Source: Maratus speciosus
Taxonomy: Eukaryota > Arthropoda > Arachnida > Araneae > Salticidae
Assembly: GCA_963932465.1 (NCBI GenBank)
Contig: OZ010790.1
Span: forward strand, 349,271,087 to 349,335,086
DNA: 64,000 nucleotides
Direction: 5' to 3'
Positions 45,466-58,020 of the stretch are shown in pieces. The position numbers were made by a program, and so were the translations under genes. The notes under the pieces are model-generated. The model saw nothing but the letters and a program-made list of their open reading frames with translations. It was not told the origin of the DNA and made no database searches. How positions within the stretch are numbered: the stretch's first letter is position 1; every line of letters starts with the position of its first letter.

Positions 45466-47169
45466 TATAGTAAAGTGGGGGCGGACGCCGCGGTCGGACA
45501 GATGCTACGGAGATTGTGTAGGTGACACTAGCGTTCCCTAGACCAATTTTAGAAATTCGTAGTGTTCCTCTGTGCTGTGTGATGTACTGTATGCGTTTCC
45601 ACCGCTTAATTGTCAGTATTTACATATTTATGCCAGTTTTTATGGCTCGAACCTGTGTGGTAAGTTGCTAAAATTATTCTAATGAAGTTTTATTATATAT
45701 TTTAAGAAAAATAAACAGAGATTTCATCACAAAATCGATTGCTACTATAGACTAGATCCTCGTAGAATACAGACATGTGCTTGCCTTCCTCTCGTGTCGC
45801 TCACATGACACAAAATGGCGGTGCGGCATCTTACCCGACACTATGGGACAGATCCCGCACCGAGGTTGAGGGACACATGTCGCAAAATATATTTTTGTTT
45901 TTCGGTTCAATAAATTCATCACAGCGATTTAAGTAGAACTTACATTTAAATGAATGCATATTAGCGCATTCTGCTTCTTATCAATATATTCTCAGCCACA
46001 ATGTTGGTTAACCATGTGTGAATAAGGAAAACTTAGGCCGTTTACAATTCTCACAATCTAAACTGTTAAACAAAATATCTCCTACCCCAATGGTCAAAAG
46101 ACCTATACAGCCAAGTAAGAGAAAGTAAAAGGATGGAAATATTACAAGCACAGAGTTTATAAACAATAAAAAAGAAGAAGGAAATGAAAAACAAAAGAAA
46201 CTAGAAAGCGTCCAAAAACGACAACTTGGCGGAAGTAAAATGTGTAAAAAAAGGAAGGGTAGGATCAACTTGAAAGCGCCTTACTTGAGGAAAATACTAA
46301 AATATGAGTCATCTTCCGACAATGGGTGAATTGTTCCTCTTATGGATTCTGATGGCAGAACTGGATTGGAATTTGATGACTTTGCCTATGTTGAGTGGCT
46401 GGACTCTTATCAACGAACAAAGTCTAAAGCGAACAGGATTCAGTGCATCAAGTGCATTGGATAGTTGCATTATAAACGCTTACTTTACTTTTGCAACGGG
46501 TAGTGTGGTATGATTGTGGGCGAATGGAAATACAAAATCAAAGAATGAGAAGAAAGGTCGAAAATAAACAGGCTAGGGCCTAAATATAATAGAACTAATA
46601 CTTACATTAAGAGCAAACTGCAATGTTCACCTGTATGTAAACCAGTGATTTATATCTTTTTTTTAATTATGCTATCTATTGTTTCCAGTAAAAAGTATGC
46701 TATCCATTCATGTAAATTCAAATGATTTTCTTTTCATTTTCACTTTTTGTCTTAAGTTTTGTTTATAGAGATTACACTTTTGCATTTTCGTTAAACTTTA
46801 CACAATTTAGTGATATATATTATTTTTGTAAGTTTATTGTTATTTATTTTCGTTTTAAGTAGTTTGAGAAAATAAAAATATGATTTGCTTGAAAAAAAAA
46901 ATAAACAGCCTAGCATTTTTCTCCATGCGGCATCTGTCCCACACCCCATTGCGGCATCTTATACAGCACATGATGTTAAAAAAAAGATATTAAAAAAGGA
47001 CCTGTCGCAAAATAATTATGCCTGCTTTATTAAGAGGATTTTAACTTAGAAATTAGATTCTAAAGGGTTTGGTCAATGATTTCTTGTACTTAGTTTGTTG
47101 TTATTTGCTTTATTGTACATTTTACGAGAAGAAAAGAAAAACTGCGACATCTGTCCCCACTTTACTATA
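45466..47169 (+). mobile_element. Pogo-like element remnant, 1.7 kb
   Basis: TATAGTAAAGTGGGG (45466) and CCCCACTTTACTATA (ending 47169) are perfect inverted ends, and the similarity continues into GGCGGACGCCGCGG / AACTGCGACATCTGT. The interior keeps the C-terminal tail of a pogo/DDE_1-type transposase (see 46060-46530) and several copies of a GCGGCATCTGTCCCA-like phrase (for example about 46928 and 47149). The catalytic core is missing, so this is an internally deleted or decayed element. Confidence 0.75.
46060..46530 (+). pseudogene. Pogo-type transposase C-terminal tail
   Basis: The plus-strand frame reads ISPTPMVKRPIQPSKRK, stop, then STEFINNKKEEGNEKQKKLE, then basic residues, YESSSDNG and, after another stop, LEFDDFAYVEWLDSYQRTKS and NRIQCIKCIG. 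A PxPxxxR...KRK motif, a lysine-rich linker, an acidic stretch and a Cys-x-x-Cys zinc-binding-like end are what I recall for the tails of pogo-family transposases. Only this tail is recognisable, with at least two stops. The shorter frame at 46304 is a shadow. Confidence 0.6.
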
Positions 47170-50100
47170 CACGATCTTCATGCGGCTGTCGGTTACAGTG
47201 GAAGGACCAGAACGTTTAACTCATTAATTTCGGAAACTATAAGATAAGTGTTTTCAGTTTTTTTGCTGAAAAACATTTGCCCCCATAAACTTTGAAATAT
47301 ATAATCTTCGTTTTATTTAATAGTCAAAATTTCTGAAAGTAAATAAGGCAATTTTTATGATTAAAAAATAGTGGTACATTGATAGTTAATTTAAGCACGC
47401 GTATTTGATTTTGCCGTTGCATCAATGAAAAAAATCAGCTGGTAATGGGTTAAGCAACAGTATCCTAAGAAAAAGAACATGACTGTTTGATTTTTTACGT
47501 AACTTAGGCTATGTGGACTATGTCAGAAAAACAAAACATTCTATAAAAGGAAATCGTAGTCGAAGCAATTGTATATAGTGAAAAACATTCCCATTGCGAA
47601 ATTCACCAAATAATAATTATGGTAATTATGATTGGGATATGATATTTATTTAGTGCATAAAGAGCATTGTTCAAAATTTGTTCTTCTCCAACCTTTATAC
47701 GTTACACGTGTTGAGAGAGTAGCATATCATCTTTAATAATTTATTTTCTCATGATGCGACAGAAACAAAATGTTATTTCTACCTAATATTTAATGGGAAA
47801 AAATTTAAAGTATTGGGCATGAAAAGCTGATGCAAATTTTGTATTACCCCTTAATGTATGTTTTTAAAACTCAATATTTATATTCTACTTCAGCTATTTT
47901 AAATCTTCTCAGTCCTACTGTTGACACCAAACAACAATCTCAAAATTCCACCACGTGAAACCAATGTTCGATATTATACTTCTAAGTCTTTTCAATACAT
48001 GACAGTATACTATAGGCATTCATCTATTAACTGTAACATGCTTAAAGCTGTTGTACAGTGTTTTGAAAAGAGGTTTTATATTCCTGATGTCTGAGGATGT
48101 AAACTCATTTGGTTTATAGTTCATGATAGGCTTATTATTCCAATAATGTCCTATTTGATAACTTAAGCAAATGAATCTTTTAACTTATTAAATGCCTGAA
48201 AGTATATTCATATCAGATATATTGCAAACCTAAAACACCTAATATATTCATTTTAAATTTTAAACGCCAGAAAATTCGCCAAATGTGTTTTATATACATA
48301 TTACTGTTACAATTAATGAGACTAATTTAATCTCGATTGAAATAAATAAATATATATATGTTAATAACTAAATAAATACACATAAATAGATATGTAATTT
48401 AAGTGTCATTGAAATAAATAAATATATATACATTAATTAATTCTTTTTATTTAATATTTACGAATGTGTTAAAACTAATATGTTATTTTGAATACTATTT
48501 TAATTTTTTGGAATAATATTTCAATTACAATAATTAAATTTAAGAAGTAAAGTTTCTTAAAAATGAATTTATGTTTAAAACGGTATCCGTTTTACATTAC
48601 ATCTTTATATAGAATTCAGTAACCGCAGTTAATCTTTGTTCAAAATTTCTATGTTTAAACACATGGAAATGTTTTATGAAAACACACAATAATACGTGCA
48701 TTCTAAACAATAAAGAAAACACAAAGGAGAAACAAAATTGCATTTCAAAATCTTCCCAGGTGACTTTCATTTCTTGGAAAATAAATATGGTTTTAAGCAG
48801 TTACAAAGAGTTAGTATGTTTGGAAACAAATAGACAATTTTCGTTGAAAATCATTTGCATAAATGAATAAATAATGTTTATTAAATAATTAACTTTAAGC
48901 GATGTGTTGAAAAGAATATGTTAGATGTAAAATATTATTTTAACTTGTTTTATCAACGATAAGTTTTCTGAAAAATATATATTTCAATTTATGATGACGG
49001 AAAATTAAAGATTAGGTTAATTTTGTATGATTTTAGTAAAATAAAAATATCTTCCCCAATTTCAGTCTTACCTTGCAGTTTAAAAAATTGTATCTTTTTA
49101 CTTTTACTAATGCCTACAAGTGTACTGTATACTTTTCCCTGATTAGTCATAACTCATTCCTACTTAATATTTTCCACACAGGCTTAAGATTCCAAACATT
49201 TGTGACGTTTTTGTTTATTAAATGTTCTATATTTATATAGAAACCAAAGCAATTTTAACCTCAGCAAGGGGTGAAATGAGACAAAATCAGGCTGATTTCT
49301 TCTCACTTCACCCCTTGATGATGACCAGGGTTTTGTCGAAAGCACTCGGGACTCCGGTTAATTCTTTAATATTTAACTTCTGTAATTTGACTTTCATGTC
49401 TTAAAGCCTTTTTTTATTTTTATACCTACTTTAGTAATAAAACTATGAGTCATTTGATCTATTCAGGTTTGTAATTAGCATTTTAAGGTGAATTTCACGT
49501 TCTTTTACATATAGATATTCTATACATTTATTTAGTAAATTTTCGAAAAAATAATTAGATATAAATATAATAATACATATATATAATAATTCACTTAAGA
49601 CATAAATATAATAATTCAATAAAATGGGCTAATTATAAATTTTAAAATAGTTTTTTTTTTAAATTCAAAGTATAATTAATTAATTTATATTTTTATGAAG
49701 CTTTAGTTGATAATAAAACTTTGCGTTTATATTTAGATTTTACATTAATGTAAGTATTATTTCACTTAAAACAGTATTAGGAAAGTTAAGATTTATAAAG
49801 TTCAACAACTTAGGTTTTGGAAAATTCGAAACAAAGCTAGTGAGTTTTAAAATTAATTCAGATGTTCATTTCAGATTAAATATTTGAATTATGTGTATTA
49901 CTCTAACTAGGTACCTATTTATAGTAAGTGACTATTAAAGTTGCTCAATTTTCAAGTAGAATTCTTAATTATTTGACTTAGCGAAACAAACTGCGAATAA
50001 CCTTTGTAGCGAAATAATTTAACTTATAGTTCATTCTCAAATAAATTACATGTAATTTTAATTTAAAGGATTGCAAAATGTAAAAAGCGTTAGATGTTCT

Positions 50101-50378
50101 ATTGAATATACTATGAGAGTTATGTATCGAACAAATTATATAATAATAGCAGACCTTAAAATCAGTGGTTTATCAGCAAATGTGCAATAAGGTGGATTGA
50201 AAAAACAAAAGTTGGAATTTTGATTTTGGATAGCAGCCAAAAGTTGCCTTTTATTACCTCAAATATGCATGCAAAATTTCATAAATTTTGAAAAGCTCCT
50301 TCAGGGCTATACCAGGATCTATATATTTTCATTGTTTCACACAATAGTTTCTTACCATAAATTGTACATTTACCGGAT
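47170..50378. other. AT-rich DNA, no gene seen
   Basis: Mostly low-complexity AT. One small hairpin is noted separately at 49264-49316. A phrase ATTGAAATAAATAAATATATA occurs twice near 48337 and 48409. Confidence 0.45.
49264..49316. repeat. Short hairpin
   Basis: CAAGGGGTGAA and TTCACCCCTTG are perfect reverse complements, and inside them AAATCAG faces CTGATTT. An isolated GC-containing hairpin in AT-rich DNA; no function recognised. Confidence 0.8.
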
Positions 50379-50507
50379 TTTTAGGTAGCTTTCATTACAA
50401 AAAGCTACCTATTGCAGCCGTTCGGAGGAAAGCGATTTCAAAAAATTTTGGTACATTTTCATCGATCATGACCCCCAGTCCCCGAAACCACCCTCCGTTT
50501 AAAAGTT

Positions 50508-50510
<3 letters not shown>

Positions 50511-50546
<36 letters not shown>

Positions 50547-50570
50547 TAATATATATATATATATATATAT
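50511..50570. repeat. (AT)n microsatellite
   Basis: Interrupted once by CTTA. The homologous position in the reverse copy (63118-63141) also carries (TA)n, so the tract is part of the element. Confidence 0.95.
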
Positions 50571-50594
50571 CTGATCTTTGTCACACTGTAACTC

Positions 50595-52380
50595 TCGTAT
50601 TTATGAACCGATTTGGATGTAATTCGGTATGTACATAGTACATACCAATGTCTCGACCGAGTTCGTTGGCCAGCTTCATCCCGCTATTTTGTTTCAAAAT
50701 GGCGGCCATTTAAATTTTTTTTATAATTTAAATTTAAAATGTGGTACCAAAAAAGTGAAAATGGAAAAATATTTTTTTCTTATGTATTTGACCTTTATAC
50801 AAAGATTCCAGAGCAGTTTTTGTTTCGTCTATATCTTAAAAAATGGCTGAGTTATAGCATTTTGAATTTTTAGCGTGGCTGACATTTTGAAACGTCCTGA
50901 ATTTTGTCACGCGATAAAAGGCGTATTTATGAACCGATTTGAATGTAACTTCGTTTGTACATAGTACATACTAATGTCTCGACCGAGTACGTTGGCCAGC
51001 TTCATCCGCCATCTTGTTTAAAAATGGCGTCCATTTAAATTTTTAAGAAAAATTTAAATTTGAAATGTAGTACCAATAAATTGAAAATTGAAAAAATATT
51101 TTTTTCTTATGTGTTTGAACTTGATAAAAGGATTAGTGAGCAGTTTTTGTTTCGTCTATATCTTAAAAAATGGCTGAGTTATAGCATTTTGAATTTCTAG
51201 CGTGGCTGACTTTTTGAAACGTCCTGATATTTGTCTCGTGACAGCGGGCGTATTTATGAACCGATTTCGATGTACCTTGGTGTGTACATAGTACATACCA
51301 ATATCTTGACCGAGTTCGTTGTCAAGCTTCATCCGCCATCTTGTTTCAAAATGGCGGCCATTTAAAGAATTTAAAAAAAATTTAAATTTAAAATGAGATA
51401 CCAAAAAATTAAAAATTGAAAAAATATTTTTTTCTTATGCGTTTGACCTTGATAAAAGGATTCGTGAGCAGTTTTTGTTTCGTCTATATCTAAATAAATG
51501 GCTGAGTTATAGCATTTTGAATTTCTATTGTAGCTGACATTTTGAAACGACCTGATTTTTGTCATGCGATATCAGGCGTATTTATGAACCGATTTGGATG
51601 TAACTTAGTCTGTACATAGTACATACCAATGTCTCGACCGAGTTCGTTGGTCAGCATCATTCGCCATCTTGTTTCAAAAGGGTTGCCATTTAAAAAAAAT
51701 TAAATTTAAAATTTAAAATGAGGTATTAAAAAATTGGAAAATGAAAAAGATTTTTTTTATGTGTTTGGCCTTGATACAAAGATTCCGCAGCAGTTTTTGT
51801 TGCTGAAAATTTGTTCTTTTGTTTATATCTTAAAAAATGGTTGAATTATAGCACTTTGAATTTCTAGCATGGCTAACATTTTGAAACGATCTTGTATTTG
51901 TCACGCGATAACACACGTATTCACCTATTTCGATGTAAGAAGGCATGTGGATAGTATACATCAATATCTCAACCAAGTTCGCTCGCTAGCTTCATCAGCC
52001 ATCTTGTTTCAAAATGGCGGCCATTAAATTAAAAAAAAATATTTAAAGTGAGGCGCAAAAAAAAAAATAGAAATTGAAAAAGGTTTCTTTCTTAAGTATT
52101 TGACAAAGCTATAATGATTCAGGATCATTTTTTGTTTGTCTTTATCTTAAAAAATGCTCAGATATAGCAATTTCAATATCTAATGTGGGTGATATTTTGA
52201 AAAATCTGATTTTTTGCCTGCGAAAGCACTCGTATATATTAATCTATTCCGATGTGAGTGAGCATGTGCACAGCAATTACTAAAGTCTCGACCAAGTTCA
52301 CTCGTTAGCCTCATCCACCATGTTGTTTTAAAATGGCAGGCACTTTAAGAAATCGCCGAATTTGGCAGCCAAATTTAAGT
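50595..52380 (+). repeat. Six tandem units of about 327 bp
   Basis: The anchor CGTATTTATGAACCGATTT occurs at 50595, 50922, 51249 and 51577, with more diverged versions at 51916 and 52232 (spacings 327, 327, 328, 339, 316). Each unit contains GTACATAGTACATACCAATG, CATCTTGTTTCAAAATGGCG and ATGGCTGAGTTATAGCATTT. Open frames within it are repeat-derived and not genes. Confidence 0.95.
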
Positions 52381-52590
52381 TACTTTAAATAAAAGCAGCT
52401 TGGATAAAGCTGACTAATTTCGCGAAATTCTCATTCATAATGATTTAGTATTGATAAAAATTAGTATTGAATCTCCTATATTCGGTTTCCACTAAATTGA
52501 GCTTCTTGTGTTTGAATAATATAAGTTGGCTTTTTTAAAATAAGGAATATGAAAGCTACCTCTTGCTCCCGGCACTGGCCGAAAGGACTT

Positions 52591-52860
52591 TTTGGTAATC
52601 CCATTTGACATTTTTATATTTAAAATGTTTAGTGTAATTCCCTTTATTATTTTTAAACTTTAAGTCTTTATTTTAAAATATTTGATTATTTGAAAATATT
52701 CACTCAATGGGTTCTTATCATAAATTGTACACTTACAGGGTTTTTTGGTAGTCCCGTTTGACATTTTTATATTTAAAATGTTTAGTGTAATTCCCTTTAT
52801 TATTTTTAAACTTTAAGTCTTTATTTTAAAATATTTGAAACGTTTTATTGAGTTTTAAAA
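52591..52860. repeat. Tandem duplication of about 153 bp; contains an empty insertion site
   Basis: TTTGGTAATCCCATTTGACA (52591) and TTTGGTAGTCCCGTTTGACA (52744) start two near-identical stretches. The second is preceded by CATAAATTGTACACTTACAG, which matches CATAAATTGTACATTTACCG just upstream of the element at 50379. Confidence 0.9.
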
Positions 52861-53019
52861 ATTGTTTGTTCTCATTTTTAGAGTCCTTTTTAAATGAGTG
52901 CGTTTGAAAACAAATCGAAGTTTACCATTACTAGAAGTGCAATCGTCCCCTATTTGGTACCACTTCAAAACTAAATAAAGGTGTTTTGACAACAATGGCA
53001 TATGACAAATTATTATTTT

Positions 53020-54460
53020 TATACAAAACAATAATTAAAACGCAACTGGAATGGTAAAGATTCACCAAAGTCAAATGTAATTAAAATCTTGAGAGAAAAG
53101 ATCGAAGAAATTTGGAAGAAAGCATCAATTATTGTAGTTTCCCAGAGGCATATTGATCAAATGATAGACAATTTTTCTGAATGCTAGAAGCTTATTCGAT
53201 TCCTCAAATCTAAAATAAATGATCGAAAATTTGAGACAGATTACGTGAAGTGAAGAACACGTATATCTGATTGAAGAGTCAAATTCGCTGTATCGGGGAC
53301 ACATTACATCATCTTCTGGATCAGGAAGGAATATTACAGAAAACATTTTAAAATATTACACTGAAAACAACTTAAACTTTGATAAACTTATGGCTATAGG
53401 TTGTGACAGAATAACTGTAAACACTATAGGAAAGAATGGTGTCATTAGATTTTTTTAAACAAAGATTAGTTGTCTATTGTTTTGGTTAATATGCCACTTT
53501 CATACAAACGAATTGCCATTGCGTCTATAATGTTCTGAACTTGGATGGCAAACTACAGGCCCATGAGCCTTTTCTGTTCCTATTGGAAAATTTTTGGATC
53601 AATATGAACAATAGGCAATTGTGGAATTTAAAAAATATCTGCTGTTGTCTCCCAGAAATGAACTGTGGAGAGTTAAGCACAGATCAAAATTATTTTTACG
53701 AAATGTGTCAAACATTTTCACCTGGCTCTTTAAATCTGGTAATCTCAATCCATGTAAAATCTTTTACTCTAGATGGTTGACAGCTGCCAATCGACTACTT
53801 AGATTGTAAATTGGAAGCGAGAATCCTTCCCCAAATCTGAAGTTTATGGCTGAATTTGTAATGAAAGTATATTCACCTATGCTGTTTCATATTAAGAAAG
53901 ATTCTTCCTAAGAAAATGGAGCTCAAAATGCTTTTCTTAAAACAATTAAGTTGTCTCATTATTTCAGGGAAAATTTAAAGAAGATTGTCGAACTCGTTAT
54001 TCAGCAAAACGCATCCATCTATCATTGAGAAAAAAAATTAATTGGGATGATAACTGATTAAAGAAAGCATGTTCGAGAACTTGGATTCCAAAGAATAGGC
54101 AAAGGAAATGGAGTGTTCAATAATAAGACAGTTTCATATTCCAAAACTGAACTTCAGTGCTATAGGGTATATTAACATTATTGACTGGTAAGAATGTGAA
54201 ATCACATCACCCCGTATTCTTAATAGAGTTTCAAGAGAGGAGCTGAAAGTTCTCATAAAAAGATCGTAAGTCCCATCTTTTCAATTCCCCAAGTTTCCGT
54301 TTCATATTCAAACAGCTGAAAGATGCGTGAAATTAGTTCCTGAAGCATCATTAGCGGCTGTAGGAGTAGAAGCAAGGGACAGATATATGCGAGCAAAAAT
54401 CAAATCACGAAAGGTAATGCCTAGTTTTGATACCAAAGGCCAATATAAATAAGAGTGAAA
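53020..54460 (+). pseudogene. Long decayed gene of a multicopy transposase-like family
   Basis: Successive plus-strand frames give ITENILKYYTENNLNFDKLM, AIGCDRITVNTIGKNGVIR (about 53395-53450), HEPFLFLLENFW, SRWLTAANRLLRL (about 53770-53808), IRQFHIPKLNFSAIGYINII (about 54125-54185), FPFHIQTAERCVKLV and ARDRYMRAKIKSRKVMPSFD (about 54295-54440). I recognise this order (GCDGTxVNTG-like, SRWLTxANR, RCVKLVxEAS, IMPxFxTK) from an abundant, uncharacterised arthropod protein family that behaves like a DNA-transposon product. Many stops and frameshifts make it a clear pseudogene. It may belong with the family at 5490-6185. Terminal repeats were not identified. Confidence 0.65.
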
Positions 54461-55146
54461 CGAAAGATCATTTTACAGTACACTGCATACATTATTTGTA
54501 TTATATTACTATATGTTCAGAAAAATGTCTTTCCTATGTATTTAGAGAACTAATTTTTATGTATATTCGAAAAATAAAAGTAAACTGTATGTCTAATTGT
54601 TGTGCTTTTCCTTTATCTTCTTTGCGATAATGCAATTCATATGTTAAAACACGATTACACTTCGATTGTTCGCAAGTAATACTTTAATCAGTCAATTTTA
54701 TGGGTCATTTTACTGAAATCAGAAATTTATTTTAAAAAAAAGATTGTTTCTAATAATTTATATTACACAGTGAAATCTTGGTTTTTCACGTATAAAGAGC
54801 ACAATCTTTCAGAGCTGGTAGAGCCCTAAAGATGAATTCTAAATGAAACGAAAATTTAACCTTATATTCGATGTGTCAAAAGGCAGTTTTTTAGACTTAT
54901 CTGAAGAAAAAAATAAAAAAAAATTTTTTGGGGGTCATTTTCACTCCGCTCTACGTGCAAGACACATTTCTATTTCTTTCTTACTTTGCATATTATTTGA
55001 CATAATACTATACCTAACTTTATGTTTTACCTAATAATGGAGATGTAAAAGTTTTCATACATTCCAAAAATCTAACCTTTAAGGTCTGTTATGGAATATA
55101 CGATTCCATACAAAAAAATTCTTGGAACGCCTATTCTTCTCTTTTA
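54461..55146. other. No feature seen
   Basis: AT-rich; a frame at 54843 has no family resemblance. Confidence 0.4.
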
Positions 55147-55975
55147 ACTTTCTCATATCTTTACAAGAAGAAACTATTCAATTCGTGAAAAAATTCGACT
55201 TCCGGTTTTAACGAATTTACAGCTTTTAGAAGGTTCTGAAAACGATTTGAATATGTGTTACTACTAGACGTGTTTACTACTAGAAAATGTCTGTAAGTCT
55301 GTCTGTGAGCCTGTCTGTAAGTCTGAGAGTCAATCTGTAAGTCTGTTTGTCCATATATTACGCAAATTCTGTGAGTGCTCTCTCTCAAGAACTGCTGTAC
55401 GGAATTTAAAAGAACTTTAGATTAAGTTAGTGACTAATATAAATTGGTGCTGAATACTTTTGAGGTAAATCGCCAAACAGATGGCGTTGCTATTCTATCA
55501 TTATTCATGATTTGTTCAATAGCTATAACTGAAGAACTAGTGCACATATTTTCATTAAACTCCAAAATCCGTTAAACCTTGATATACTTTGCTGCTAATT
55601 ATATTTTGGTGTAAATCGCGCAACAGGTGGCACTGAAATGCTGAATTGCTCCCTGTTTCTGCAATAGCTCACTCTCATACAAGAGATAATGGGAAAATTT
55701 TCATCAAGCTTCACATTCAATTATTCCTTCATATAATTTGGTGCTGATTAGTTTGTGGTGCAAATCGCAGAACAGGTGGCTCTCCTATACTGTATTTTTT
55801 ACGTTATCATCTATAGCTTTATCTCAAGAACTAATGCACGTATTTTCTTCAAACTTCTGATTCTGTTTTTCCCTCATATAACTGGGTGCTGATTAGTTTT
55901 TGGTGTAAATCGTCCAAAATGTGGCGCTGTTATACAGGATTTCTCATGATTTCATGAATATCTCTATTGATTAAA
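55147..55975 (+). mobile_element. Decayed member of the 145-bp-array element family
   Basis: ACTTTCTCATATCTTTACAA followed by GAAGAAACTATTCAATTCGT aligns with the head of the element at 60478. A GTCTGT-rich tract (55287-55351) and about four worn units follow, containing TCTCAAGAACTGCTG, GTAAATCGCGCAACAGGTGG and ATCTCAAGAACTAATGCACG (55819). The 3' inverted repeat is not clear. Confidence 0.75.
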
Positions 55976-56478
55976 TTACTTTCTTTGAACCTTATGCCTG
56001 ATTAGTCATTTTCCAGGCGAAAAATAAAATATTATTATCGCATGTACTATTCTAAAAAGCCCTTTATTTATTGCTCAGTTTTACACACAAACAGTTTACT
56101 AAATGCATATTTTACAAGTGAATATAATTTAGAAAATATCTGCTTACCCTCCCCAAAAAAATGCGTAACTTTAAGGGGACCGTGGACCCTTATCTGAGCG
56201 GAAATCGACCCAAAAGTCTCAAAATTATTTTTGTGCATATTATTATTCTTCAGTTTGTTCTGAGACATTTGCGAAAAACCGTGTGCAGGTGCGATTATTT
56301 TTCGCAAAGTTACAAGCGTCTGAATTTTGTACACAAACAATTTTCCGGCACTTTAACCCATTTATGCCTAGCATCCCATTTTTGGTACGCTTCAAATTTT
56401 AATGATTTTTTATAATTTTCTTGTTCTTTATAACATAAAAACTGTATGAAGTAATTATTTATAAATGTTTTTATCTAT
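55976..56478. other. Repeat-like fragment, no gene
   Basis: CTTTAAGGGGACCGTGGACC (about 56168) and TTTAACCCATTTATGCCTAG (about 56353) look like fragments of dispersed elements, but no partners were found in the window. Confidence 0.4.
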
Positions 56479-57239
56479 TAGGGGAGAGTGGGGATGAAAA
56501 GGACATTTTGTCTTTATAAGCTTATAAAATAATGACATTAAAAGATATCATTATCATGATTGCGCCTAATTCTCGTCTAAAACCTTTGCTTTAATACTAG
56601 TAAAACTTCTTATCCCCAAATACAGTAATTTAAAATTTGTGCGCATTTTTATAAATTGGGAGCATTGTCCCTTTTAACCCCATTGTAGGGGATGAAAGGT
56701 ACACTGTGCGTGGTTGAAAGGCACACACATAAATAAAACAATTTTATGAACATTTATTTCCCTTTTATTTGCGATTACATTATTAAAAAGAAAAGATAAT
56801 AATACACAAATAAAAATAAAATATATTGCAACCTATGATAAAATAAAAATAAGAAAAATAACTTGTTTAGGTCTACCTGACAAAAAACATGTTTAAATAA
56901 AAAAAAAAAAAAAGATTTAGCTCTATCTGTCTCACCACCAGTTACGGATTTAGGTAACTTCCTCACAATATCATTGATATTCGCGTCATTCATGTCAATA
57001 GTATCAGTAAATAACAAAGTGGATTTAATCCTTTTTTTCTGAAAAAAAAATGTACTTCGAATTCATTCCGAATGCTTTTCAGGAATTTGTGAATAAAGTG
57101 CGACAGGAATTTTACCATAATTATTCCATTACCTTTTGCAAATTTTATTGCCTTTATATTTGTATTGCTTTCATAATCATGAAATAAGAGAAGAATAGGA
57201 CCAGTTTTGGAACAACTAGAATATTAAGCTAATGTACAA

Positions 57240-57420
57240 CTGCTTAAAAAAAAAATTCTGCGGTCATCCACCAACTTTGATGAGCAAGTCCAAGCCTCAG
57301 GGATATGCAGCTTCGAGCATGAACTCTGACGAATACTGTTGTGAAAACGAATACTGTTGAACAGAGTTACCTGATGCTGTGACAAGTTTACCACTTTTAG
57401 CTGATTTTACGTCAGAAAAT
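57240..57420 (-). pseudogene. Pogo transposase catalytic-core fragment
   Basis: Minus-strand frames give GKLVTASGNSVQQYSFSQQY and, in a shifted frame, GLAHQSWWMTAEFF. These correspond to the blocks between the first and second catalytic acids in pogo-type DDE transposases. Frameshifts separate them, and no complete catalytic triad can be read. Confidence 0.6.
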
Positions 57421-57744
57421 TGCTTTCACCATGCTTTGCTACTATATTTGGTGGTTTGTGCTCCGTCATTAAACTTGTTTCATAACATTTATATATTATA
57501 TTCTGTGTGAATTTTTAGAGATTCATAACTGACTAAAGGTGTTTATAAAATATCAACATAGCTTTGTTGAAACTTGTACTTCTTGTTAAACTAATGGCTA
57601 TAGGTTTTCGTAAGAGAAAATAATGAATTTTGTTGATTAAAATCTTGGAACTAATCATTTCCAGCTTGCTTGTTTGTTTCCCAAGACAGGGACATATTTC
57701 GAAAATTCAAAGAAATCGAATTCTCATATGCACAATTGTTAAAC

Positions 57745-58020
57745 CATAGTTCATATTAGATGCTTAGAGCAAATTTGAAGCTAACTCTTTTTATTGACCT
57801 TCACTAAAAACTTTTTTATTACCAAATTTGTGTATTGAAATTCATCTGCTTGGTCATTCTTAAATTTTAGAACAATTCTTTCTAAACAGTACTTTTCAAT
57901 AGCTGCTGATCTAATATACACTCCTTTGTCCTCTTCTTCAGATACAGCACACATCATTGCTTCTTCAGTAAATTGGATTTTTCGAAAATTTCCTTTTATA
58001 TTTTCGAAGCATATTGTAGG
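57745..58020 (-). pseudogene. Pogo transposase N-terminal DNA-binding domain
   Basis: On the minus strand MLRKYKRKF (58014 downward) is followed, after a one-base frame change, by FTEEAMMCAVSEEEDKGVYI and RSAAIEKYCLERIVLKFKND. The TEEAM-x-x-A-V and S-AA-x-x-Y spacing matches the psq-type helix-turn-helix of pogo transposases. A later segment (LASNL, NMNYGLTIVHM) corresponds to the second DNA-binding (CENPB-type) region. Confidence 0.75.

Larger units (their letters stand above)
50379..52594 (+). mobile_element. HINE-like array element, forward copy (about 2.2 kb)
   Basis: Begins AGGTAGCTTTCATTAC with an immediate AAAGCTACCT hairpin partner, then a conserved block (GCAGCCGTTCGGAGGAAAGC), a (TA)n microsatellite, six units of about 327 bp, a unique tail (GGCAGCCAAATTTAAGTTAC...), the inverted repeat ATGAAAGCTACCT (52549-52561), and a stem-loop from about 52566 to 52589 (GCTCCCGG...GGCCGAAAGGA). 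No transposase or Rep sequence. Subterminal inverted repeats, tandem core and a 3' stem-loop beyond the last inverted repeat fit Helentron-associated (HINE/DINE-1-like) elements. The empty site at 52720-52790 places the insertion within a T run. Confidence 0.75.
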
